From: Clostridiales bacterium
GTDB lineage: Bacteria; Bacillota; Clostridia; Oscillospirales; Oscillospiraceae
Reading direction: 5' to 3'
Length of the DNA: 21,280 nucleotides
Assembly: GCA_018374635.1 (NCBI GenBank)
Contig: JAHAEW010000053.1
Coordinates: 1 to 21,280 of the forward strand
Positions 15,079 to 21,280 of this stretch are shown here, in pieces. Numbering within the stretch: the first letter of the stretch is position 1; each line of letters opens with the position of its first letter. Position numbers and translations under genes: made by a program. A model generated the notes under the pieces. The model was not told where the DNA came from. It did no database searches and saw only the letters and a list, made by a program, of their open reading frames with translations.

Positions 15079-15489
15079 CTCATCGTTATCCTGGCCAACA
15101 GTATAGGAGCCTATTTCACCATGCTGAATCTTGAGCGCAGTCACCGGACAAGGCGCTGTTTGTGTTGCCGGCACTGGACATGGAGCGGCTGATTATGGAT
15201 ATGATGGGCTGGGTTGGCGTATCGAAGTGGACACTGCGGGAAAAGGTCAAGATTCCCATGGACTTCGAAGAGAATCTGTCTTGGGAACACCCTATCGCAT
15301 GGAATATCCCCACAGAGGTTCTTCACGCAGGAGGCGACCATCTGGTGTCCAGCCAAACTGTGGAGCGGTTTGGCTGGACACGGTGCCTCACTCACTGTCA
15401 TGAAGGGCGGCGAGTACTGGTTCCACACAGAGGAGCAGTTGGCTTTTCTGGATGACTGGGTAAAAAAGGACTTCCTATCCATTGCATAA
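15079..15489 (+). pseudogene. Decayed alpha/beta hydrolase
   Basis: The C-terminal two thirds of an alpha/beta-hydrolase-fold protein can be read in three frames. LIVILANSIGAYFTMLNLERS (in parts, 15079-15141) holds the nucleophile elbow Ser. KALFVLPALDMERL through VLHAGGDHLVSSQTVERF (about 15147-15360) has the acidic-residue region (GGD). GASLTVMKGGEYWFHTEEQLAFLDDW (in parts, to the stop at 15487) ends the fold; the usual catalytic-His position before WFHTEEQ reads GGEYWFH. At least two frameshifts (near 15140-15150 and 15360-15380) and a missing N-terminus make it non-functional. Its 5' end abuts the truncated response regulator. Confidence 0.75.
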
Positions 15490-15514
15490 GTATATATAGA
15501 ACTTGTTCCCGTGT

Positions 15515-15541
15515 AGGAGGCGGGCCATTGGCCTGCCTCCT
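15515..15541 (+). terminator. Terminator after the hydrolase relic
   Basis: AGGAGGCGGGCC and GGCCTGCCTCCT form a 12-bp stem with one G-T pair around an ATT loop, followed by TTTC. It isolates the van cluster from upstream reading. Confidence 0.65.
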
Positions 15542-15628
15542 TTCATCATGCCTCTCTTGCAAATCATATTCGGTTAATATAATTTACCGCTTGCTGGTTC
15601 GAGCTCTCTTCCTTTTTCTCTTGCAATA

Positions 15629-15637
15629 TGCTAAAAT
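15629..15637 (+). promoter_or_regulatory. Candidate vanRS promoter
   Basis: TGCTAAAAT is an extended -10 look-alike 31 bp before the vanR start. The -35 region reads TTCCTT at a 17-bp spacing, a weak match. No clear regulator box was found upstream. Confidence 0.45.
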
Positions 15638-15668
15638 GCAAACAAATTTCTTTGGAAAGGGATTCGCA

Positions 15669-16364
15669 ATGAGCGCAGATATTTTAATTGTAGATGACGA
15701 GACTGCGATCGCAGATTTGGTGGAGGTCTATCTGAAAAACGAGGGCTTCACCATCCATAAATTCTATAATGCCTCCGATGCCCTGGCCTGTGTGCGGACG
15801 ACCCCCCTGGATCTGGCGGTGCTGGACGTGATGCTGCCGGATATGGACGGCTTCACCCTCTGCCAGCGCATCCGGGAGGACCATCTGTTCCCCATCATCA
15901 TGCTCACCGCAAAGGTGGAGGATATGGACAAGATCATGGGGCTGACTCTGGGGGCGGACGATTACATCACCAAGCCCTTCAATCCCCTGGAGCTGGTGGC
16001 CCGGGTCAAGACCCAGCTGCGCCGTTACACCCGGTATAATCCCGGCGAGGGGACTGCCCGTGAGATCACGGAATACGACTTCCGGGGACTCCAGATCTCC
16101 AAGGCCACCCACAAGTGTGTCCTGTTCGGCGAGGATCTGGCCCTGACGCCCTTGGAATTCTCCATCCTGTGGTATCTCTGTGAGCGCCGGGGGAACGTGG
16201 TGTCCAGCGAGGAGCTGTTTGAGCATGTCTGGGGCGAAGCATTTATCGACAGCAACAACACCGTCATGAGCCATATCGCCCGCCTGCGGGAGAAGATGCA
16301 CGAGCCCAGCCGGAAACCGAAATTCATCAAGACTGTGTGGGGGGTGGGGTACACCATTGAGTAA
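15669..16364 (+). CDS. vanR: VanR response regulator (VanG-type cluster)
   Basis: This 231-aa OmpR-family regulator has D9-D10-E11, phospho-acceptor D53 (VLDV), switch Thr (MLTAK) and the Lys of GADDYITKPFNPLELVARV, then a winged-helix domain ending KTVWGVGYTIE. The MLTAKVEDMDKIMGL run is highly characteristic of VanR. The start at 15669 has GGAAAGG at 15654-15660; the frame is open upstream to 15528 but would then include the promoter. When phosphorylated by VanS it should activate the ligase operon; candidate sites lie at 17469-17497. It overlaps vanS by 8 nt. Confidence 0.93.
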   Translation: MSADILIVDDETAIADLVEVYLKNEGFTIHKFYNASDALACVRTTPLDLAVLDVMLPDMDGFTLCQRIREDHLFPIIMLTAKVEDMDKIMGLTLGADDYITKPFNPLELVARVKTQLRRYTRYNPGEGTAREITEYDFRGLQISKATHKCVLFGEDLALTPLEFSILWYLCERRGNVVSSEELFEHVWGEAFIDSNNTVMSHIARLREKMHEPSRKPKFIKTVWGVGYTIE

Positions 16365-17463
16365 GAAAGGAAATATCCGTAGCCGCCGGAGATCTTTGCG
16401 CATCTGGGGCGGCTACCTGCTGGTCCTCGTGGCGTGGGTGGTCGCAGTGATGGCCATAGCGTTCCTGGGCGTTGTTATCTGCACCAGTATTACCTGGCAG
16501 CCATCATTGATCTATGACCTTCTTCAATGGGTCAAAGAATATATCGTTCTTGTCTGCATCGTCACGGTGCTGGCAGGATGGGTAGTCATCAGCTTCTATT
16601 TCATCTCCAAACCAATCAAACAGTTGGATGTGGTGGCCGGCGCAGCGGAGCAGCTGTCCCGCCCCAGTGAGGAGCCCATCCAGCTGCCGGATTCCCTGGA
16701 GGACATCTCCATCCAGCTGAATCTGGCCCGGGAACAGGCTCTCCGGGACGCCCGGGCAGCCCGGGAGGCAGAACAGCGGAAAAACGATTTGATCGTCTAT
16801 CTGGCCCACGACCTGAAAACGCCCCTGACCAGCGTCATCGGCTACCTGACCCTCCTGCGGGATGAGCCCCAGATCTCCCCGGAGATCCGGGCCCGGTACA
16901 CTGGTATCGCCCTGGAGAAAGCGGAGCGGCTGGAGGACCTTATCAACGAGTTCTTTGACATCACCCGCTTCAACCTCTCCCACCTGGAGCTGGAGCGGCA
17001 GAGTGTGGACCTGACGCGGATGCTGGAGCAGGTGGCCAGCGAATTCCGCCCTATTTTCGCAGAATCGGGGCTGACATGCAGCCTGGACCTGCCACCCAAG
17101 CTGCCCTACTCCTGCGACCCGGACAAGCTGGCAAGGGTCTTTGATAACCTCCTGCGCAACGCGTCCTATTATAGCCTGCCGGGCAGCACGGTGGAGATTA
17201 CAGGAAAACAGGAGCATGGTACAATCCTGCTTACCTTCTCCAATGCGGGAAAGAACATCCCCCAGGAGAAATTGGACCGGATCTTTGAACAGTTCTTCCG
17301 TCTGGACAGCTCCCGCGCCACCCGGACGGGAGGGGCGGGCCTTGGCCTGGCCATCGCCAAGGAGATCGTGGAGCTTCACGGCGGGAACATTCGGGCGGAC
17401 AGCACCGGGGACCGGATCACCTTCACCATCTGCCTCCCGTCAGACCATGCAGAAGCGCCGTAA
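16357..17463 (+). CDS. vanS: VanS sensor histidine kinase
   Basis: This 368-aa sensor has two helices (about 16-42 and 62-84) with a loop of about 20 residues, a HAMP-like linker, H151 in YLAHDLKTPLTSVIGYL (the VanS H-box), an N-box (FDNLLRNASYY), a D-box in which the usual DNG is NAG (FSNAGKNIP), the F-box (IFEQFFR) and G2 box (GGAGLGLAIAK). The NAG form also occurs in known VanS proteins. The start is TTG at 16357, inside the end of vanR, with a GGGGTGGGG stretch upstream; no better ATG exists before TM1. It senses glycopeptide or the resulting wall damage and phosphorylates VanR. Confidence 0.92.
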   Translation: MSKKGNIRSRRRSLRIWGGYLLVLVAWVVAVMAIAFLGVVICTSITWQPSLIYDLLQWVKEYIVLVCIVTVLAGWVVISFYFISKPIKQLDVVAGAAEQLSRPSEEPIQLPDSLEDISIQLNLAREQALRDARAAREAEQRKNDLIVYLAHDLKTPLTSVIGYLTLLRDEPQISPEIRARYTGIALEKAERLEDLINEFFDITRFNLSHLELERQSVDLTRMLEQVASEFRPIFAESGLTCSLDLPPKLPYSCDPDKLARVFDNLLRNASYYSLPGSTVEITGKQEHGTILLTFSNAGKNIPQEKLDRIFEQFFRLDSSRATRTGGAGLGLAIAKEIVELHGGNIRADSTGDRITFTICLPSDHAEAP

Positions 17464-17468
17464 GAAAA

Positions 17469-17526
17469 TCACAAGAATTTCGCAGAAAACTCACAAGGCA
17501 TCCGTTGGGAGATAGACAAGTATAAA
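17469..17526 (+). promoter_or_regulatory. Probable VanR box and vanG promoter
   Basis: TCACAAG occurs at 17469-17475 and 17491-17497, 22 bp apart, with a partial copy TCGCAGA exactly midway at 17480-17486. That gives three heptamers at 11-bp steps, the arrangement bound by OmpR-family activators. The box ends where a -35 would lie, 23 bp before a TATAAA -10 at 17521-17526. Function is inferred from position and pattern. Confidence 0.6.
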
Positions 17527-17527
17527 A

Positions 17528-17566
17528 CGCCTGGTTCTGGTACGATTTCCGTATCAGAACCAGGCG
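17528..17566 (+). terminator. Terminator between vanRS and vanG
   Basis: CGCCTGGTTCTGGTACG and CGTATCAGAACCAGGCG form a 17-bp stem with one G-T pair around an ATTTC loop, followed by ATTTATTTTG. It should stop transcripts reading out of vanRS. The predicted vanG start site (near 17533) falls inside the 5' arm, so transcripts from the vanG promoter would lack the base of the stem. Confidence 0.8.
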
Positions 17567-17593
17567 ATTTATTTTGTTCAGGAGGTCGATCCC

Positions 17594-18634
17594 ATGAAAA
17601 CCATTCTCGTTCTCTTCGGCGGCTGCTCCACGGAGTACGAAGTTTCTCTCCATTCCGCCTATGCGGTGCTGTCCCACATGGACCCCGCCCGCTATATCCC
17701 TCTGGCTGTGGGCATCACCCGGGAGGGGCGGTGGCTCTGTTGCACCGGCGGCCTCTCCCGATTGGAGGACGGCACCTGGCAGCAGGCGGCAGACTGCACG
17801 CCCTGCACCCCTCTGGTGGACCGGGGCACATATGCTTTGCTGCTGCTGGACGGCTCCAACCGACGGATTTCCTTCGACGCGGTATTCCCGGTCCTCCACG
17901 GCAGGAACGGTGAGGACGGCACGGTACAGGGACTCTTTGAACTGGCCGGGGTCCCGGTCATCGGCTGCGGGACGTTGTCCAGCGCCTTGTGCATGGACAA
18001 GGACCGGGCCCATCAGCTGGCGGCCCTGGCCGGCGTCCGGGTCCCCCGGAGCCACGTCTTTCATTCCAGCGATGATTTCAGCCGGATCGCCCAGGCGGCG
18101 GAGGAACTGGGATACCCGGTGTTCGTCAAGCCGGTCCGGGCCGGTTCCTCCTTCGGCATCACCAAGGTCGCCGGGCCGGAGGAGCTGCCCGCCGCTGTGG
18201 AGGAGGCCTTCCGCCACGACAGCGCCGTGATTCTGGAGGAGACCATCCCCGGCTTTGAGGTGGGCTGCGCGGTCATGGGCAACGAGGAACTGACCGTGGG
18301 GCTGGTGGACGAGATCCAGCTGTCGGAGGGCTTTTTCAACTATGAGGAGAAGTACACCCTGAAAACCTCCGCCATCCACTGTCCCGCCCGCATCCCGGCT
18401 GAAAAGGCGACGGAGATCCAGACGGTGGCAAAAACTATTTACCGGGCCCTGGACTGCCGGGTATTCGCCCGGGTGGACCTGTTCCTCACCCCGGATGGGG
18501 AGATCGTCTTTAACGAGGTCAACACCATCCCCGGCTTCACCGCCCACAGCCGCTATCCCAGCATGATGCAGGGCATCGGTATTTCCTTTGGGGAGCTGGT
18601 GACCCGGCTGATCGAACTGGGGGTGGCGGGATGA
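17594..18634 (+). CDS. vanG: D-alanine--D-serine ligase VanG
   Basis: This 346-aa ATP-grasp ligase joins D-Ala to D-Ser so that wall precursors end in D-Ala-D-Ser, to which vancomycin binds less tightly. Visible are the FGGCSTEYEVSLHSA start (8-22), VLHGRNGEDGT (100-110), the VanG-like GTLSSALCMDKDRAH (126-140), FVKPVRAGSSFGITK (177-191), the omega-loop region FFNYEEKYTLK (247-257) and FNEVNTIPGFT (306-316). The EKYTLK loop and the whole run of motifs match VanG/VanC-type D-Ser ligases rather than VanA/B D-Lac enzymes or housekeeping Ddl. AGGAGG at 17580-17585 supports the start. The stop overlaps vanXY (ATGA). Length is normal and no catalytic gap is seen. Confidence 0.95.
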   Translation: MKTILVLFGGCSTEYEVSLHSAYAVLSHMDPARYIPLAVGITREGRWLCCTGGLSRLEDGTWQQAADCTPCTPLVDRGTYALLLLDGSNRRISFDAVFPVLHGRNGEDGTVQGLFELAGVPVIGCGTLSSALCMDKDRAHQLAALAGVRVPRSHVFHSSDDFSRIAQAAEELGYPVFVKPVRAGSSFGITKVAGPEELPAAVEEAFRHDSAVILEETIPGFEVGCAVMGNEELTVGLVDEIQLSEGFFNYEEKYTLKTSAIHCPARIPAEKATEIQTVAKTIYRALDCRVFARVDLFLTPDGEIVFNEVNTIPGFTAHSRYPSMMQGIGISFGELVTRLIELGVAG

Positions 18635-19383
18635 GAACGGTGTCGATTCCCCGGGAGCAGATTTTTCGGGGGCCTTTGATCCTGGTCAACCGGGCGCATC
18701 CCCTCCGCAATACAGAGCCGGCTGCGCTGACGCCAGTGGACCCGCATCATCCTGATATTCTTCTGGAAGGCCGGACGCGGCAGCTGCTGTCTGCCTGCAT
18801 CCAAAAGGCGGGGGGACAGCGGGAGATCGTGCCGGTGTCCGGCTGGCGGAGCCGGCAGGAACAGCAGCGGATCTGGGATGACTCCATGGCGGAGCATGGG
18901 GAGACCTTTACCCGCCGGTATGTGGCCCTTCCTGGGTGCAGTGAGCATCAGACCGGCCTTGCCATCGACTTGGGAAAGGCCGCCGGAACCATCGACTTCA
19001 TCCGGCCCGCCTTTCCCTATGACGGAGTCTGCGGAAAGTTCCGCCGTCTGGCGGCCCGATACGGCTTCCTCGAACGGTATCAGCGGGGCAAGGAGGAGGT
19101 CACCGGGATCTCGGCTGAACCGTGGCACTTCCGCTATGTGGGGGCGCCCCACGCCCAGCTGATGGAGGCCAACGGGCTGTGTCTGGAGGAGTACCGGGAC
19201 TTTTTGCGGCAGGGTCCCCGGAGCGTTGCCATGGAAAACGGCCGCATGGCTCAGGTGTTCTATGTGTCTGCCTCTGAAACTGTTACAGAGGTGGAGCTGC
19301 CGGAGGGCTGCTGCCAGATATCCGGCGACAATGTGGACGGATTTATCCTGACATGGTGGGGGGATACCCATGAGAACGGCTGA
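18631..19383 (+). CDS. vanXY: D,D-dipeptidase/D,D-carboxypeptidase VanXY
   Basis: This 250-aa zinc peptidase of the M15B/VanY type removes D-Ala-D-Ala and trims pentapeptide precursors ending in D-Ala, so that only D-Ser-ended precursors remain. The zinc ligands lie in SEHQTGLAIDLG (H106, D113) and EPWHFRYVG (catalytic E163, zinc H166). GWRSRQEQQRIW (71-82) is the substrate-side motif of the family. There is no signal peptide, so it acts in the cytoplasm like other VanXY proteins. The C-terminal extension of about 55 residues after the metal site is normal for VanXYG. It overlaps vanG by 4 nt and vanT by 14 nt, giving a tightly coupled operon. Confidence 0.93.
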   Translation: MRTVSIPREQIFRGPLILVNRAHPLRNTEPAALTPVDPHHPDILLEGRTRQLLSACIQKAGGQREIVPVSGWRSRQEQQRIWDDSMAEHGETFTRRYVALPGCSEHQTGLAIDLGKAAGTIDFIRPAFPYDGVCGKFRRLAARYGFLERYQRGKEEVTGISAEPWHFRYVGAPHAQLMEANGLCLEEYRDFLRQGPRSVAMENGRMAQVFYVSASETVTEVELPEGCCQISGDNVDGFILTWWGDTHENG

Positions 19384-21280
19384 GAGAACATTCCCGGCGT
19401 TGGATCTCTTTCGTCTGGCGGCGGTCCTGCTGGTGGTGATGAACCATACCTCACCCCTGGCGGATGTGTCTGCCATGGCTGATTTTTGGCTCACCCGGGT
19501 ACTGGCACGAGCGGCGGTCCCTTTTTTCTTCATGACCACCGGGTACTTTCTGGCCCGGAATCACTGGGCTGGTGCGGGGCGGCAGCTGAAAAAGCTCTGC
19601 CTGCTCTACGGTGTCTGCGTTCTGCTGTATCTGCCGGTAAATTTCTATGCCGGCAGTTTCACCAGCCCGGCGGATGTTTTGCGGAAACTGCTGGTGGACG
19701 GCACCTTCTACCACCTGTGGTATTTCCCGGCGACCATTCTGGGCATCCTCATCGCCCGGCGGCTCAGCCGGTTCGGCCTGCGGGCGGCTCTGCCAGCGGC
19801 GGCGCTGCTCTATCTCATCGGTCTGGGCGGGGACAGCTACTATGGACTGGTTTCCCAGATCCCGCCGCTTCGGGCCGTTTACAACGGTATTTTTACGCTG
19901 TGCGGCTATACCCGCAACGGCCTGTTCTTTGCGCCGCTGTTCCTCCTGCTGGGGGCCGCCGGAAAACGGTGGAGCCGGAGAATATCGCTGGTGGGGCTGC
20001 TTTTCTCCCTGACGGCCATGAGCGCCGAGGGGCTGTGGCTCCACAGCCTGGGCGTCCAGCGCCATGACAGTATGTACCTCCTGCTTCCCCTGTGCATGGT
20101 GTTCCTTTTTTCTCTGCTGCTGGGAGGAAACAGGGGCGAGTGCAGGAACGCCCGGGCCTTTTCCGCAGTCCTGTATGTGATCCACCCCCTCTGCATCGTA
20201 CTGGTCCGGGGAGCGGCAAAGGTGCTGGGATTGGGAGAAATGCTCATTGAAAACAGTGTTCTCCATTTGATTGCGGTGCTGGCCCTCAGCGCGCTGCTCT
20301 CCGCCCCTTGCCTGCTGAGGGAGCGGAAGAAGCCCAGCCCCATCGCCCGGGCCTGGCGGGAGGTGGATCTGGCGGCCCTTGGGCACAACGCCCAGGTGCT
20401 TCGAAACACATTGGCTCCCGGGACGGAGCTGATGGCGGTGGTGAAGGCGGAGGCCTACGGCCACGGCGGGGCAGTGACGGCCCGCGCTTTACAAAAGACG
20501 GGGGTCCGGGCCTTTGCGGTGGCCTGTCTGGCCGAGGGGATCGCTCTGCGAAAGGCAGGTGTCCGGGGAATGATCCTGATTTTAGGCTATACCGCCCCGG
20601 AGGAAGCCTCGCTGCTGACGCGATGGCATCTGACCCAGACGGTGGCGGATATTGACCACGGACGGGCCCTGGCGGCGCAGGGACGGAGGGTCCATGTCCA
20701 TCTGGCCCTGGATACCGGGATGCACCGGCTGGGCATCCCGGCGGAACACCGGGAGGAGATCCGGGAGATGTTCCGGCTTCCAAACCTGGTGGTGGACGGT
20801 GTCTTTTCCCATCTGTGTGTCTCGAACAGCCTGGAAGCCGGAGATGTTGCCTATACCCAGGAGCAGCTGACCCTGTTCTATGATACGGTGGCCTGGCTCC
20901 GGGCCGCTGGATATGACCCCGGCAAGGTCCATATCCAGGCCAGCTATGGGATTTGGAATCTGCCCAAACAGCCCTGTGCCTATGTCCGGGCGGGGATCGC
21001 CCTCTACGGCGTGCGAAGCGATGATGCGCCTGTCCAGCGAAATCTTGACCTGCGGCCGGTCCTGTCCCTGCGGGCCAGAGTGGCCAGTGTCCGCACCTTG
21101 AGCGCTGGGGAGAGCGCCGGGTACGGGCGGGCCTTTCGTGCGGAGCGGGAAACCCAGCTGGCAGTGGTCACCATCGGCTATGCGGACGGTCTGCCCCGGG
21201 ATCTGCCTCAGCGGGGCGGCCAGGTGCTGATTCAGGGCCGGCGTTGTCCTATGGTGGGGCGGATGTGCATGGACCAGTTG
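19370..21280 (+). CDS. vanT: Membrane serine racemase VanT (cut by window end)
   Basis: At least 637 codons are open to the window edge; VanT proteins are about 700 aa, so most of the gene is present. The N-terminal half (about 1-315) is an acyltransferase-3-like membrane domain with around ten helices, starting ALDLFRLAAVLLVVMNH and PFFFMTTGYF, thought to take up L-Ser. The C-terminal part (from about 330, REVDLAALGHN) is an alanine-racemase fold with the PLP lysine K359 in VVKAEAYGHG, the likely second catalytic residue Y585 (AGYGRAF) and GRMCMDQ at the edge. It converts L-Ser to D-Ser for VanG. The start at 19370 lies inside the vanXY end, 14 nt overlap, with GGTGGGGGG upstream. Confidence 0.93.
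   Translation, partial: MRTAERTFPALDLFRLAAVLLVVMNHTSPLADVSAMADFWLTRVLARAAVPFFFMTTGYFLARNHWAGAGRQLKKLCLLYGVCVLLYLPVNFYAGSFTSPADVLRKLLVDGTFYHLWYFPATILGILIARRLSRFGLRAALPAAALLYLIGLGGDSYYGLVSQIPPLRAVYNGIFTLCGYTRNGLFFAPLFLLLGAAGKRWSRRISLVGLLFSLTAMSAEGLWLHSLGVQRHDSMYLLLPLCMVFLFSLLLGGNRGECRNARAFSAVLYVIHPLCIVLVRGAAKVLGLGEMLIENSVLHLIAVLALSALLSAPCLLRERKKPSPIARAWREVDLAALGHNAQVLRNTLAPGTELMAVVKAEAYGHGGAVTARALQKTGVRAFAVACLAEGIALRKAGVRGMILILGYTAPEEASLLTRWHLTQTVADIDHGRALAAQGRRVHVHLALDTGMHRLGIPAEHREEIREMFRLPNLVVDGVFSHLCVSNSLEAGDVAYTQEQLTLFYDTVAWLRAAGYDPGKVHIQASYGIWNLPKQPCAYVRAGIALYGVRSDDAPVQRNLDLRPVLSLRARVASVRTLSAGESAGYGRAFRAERETQLAVVTIGYADGLPRDLPQRGGQVLIQGRRCPMVGRMCMDQL

Noticed and set aside
19451..20464. 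Long minus-strand ORF inside vanT
   Set aside because: Antisense to a continuous vanT reading frame, rich in Gln/Pro/Arg, no ribosome site.
1..21280. CRISPR arrays, tRNA, rRNA, integrases or intact transposases
   Set aside because: No regularly spaced repeats, no cloverleaf or rRNA-like sequence and no recombinase motif were seen in the window.

Overview
The window looks like a chromosomal stretch from a low-redox gut Firmicute of the Oscillospirales/Flavonifractor-like kind. This is inferred from the high G+C, strong AGGAGG ribosome sites, BceAB- and Lan-type modules and a vanG-type operon; no rRNA or housekeeping gene is present to prove it. It is an envelope-defence region: four OmpR-family response regulator / histidine kinase pairs lie within about 17 kb, each beside genes for resisting cell-wall-active antimicrobials.

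Layout. (1) 127-4923: a BceRS-like two-component system followed by a BceAB-type ABC transporter, with a perfect inverted repeat of the TNACA-N4-TGTAA type between them. (2) 5054-9963: a second BceRS-like system with the same operator type upstream, followed by an AT-richer MacB/LolCDE-type ABC transporter (ATPase plus 786-aa permease). Just after it lies a short relic resembling the C-terminal end of a BceB permease, which suggests the original transporter was swapped. (3) 10098-10382: a strong terminator hairpin, then about 240 bp of hairpin-rich DNA that looks like a transposase-less IS200/IS605-type relict with an omega-RNA-like 3' end. (4) 10402-14836: a LanRK-type two-component system on the minus strand, divergent from a lantibiotic-immunity ABC transporter (LanF/E/G; CprABC-like) on the plus strand. 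The intergenic region holds GTAAGG repeats in 11/22-bp phase. (5) 14837-15541: no intact gene. It holds a long hairpin, the first 19 codons of a response regulator, a decayed alpha/beta hydrolase and a terminator. (6) 15669-21280: a vanG-type glycopeptide-resistance cluster, vanR-vanS, then vanG (D-Ala:D-Ser ligase), vanXY (D,D-peptidase) and vanT (membrane serine racemase, cut by the window end).

How it works together (inference from families). Each two-component system senses envelope damage or a peptide antibiotic. Systems 1 and 2 probably switch on transporters that free lipid II-cycle intermediates or remove peptides. System 3 drives export of lantibiotics. VanRS switches on production of D-Ser, the D-Ala-D-Ser ligase and removal of D-Ala-ending precursors, lowering vancomycin affinity. 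Candidate regulator-binding sites are visible in front of each transporter or resistance operon. No integrase, transposase gene, tRNA, rRNA or CRISPR array was seen.
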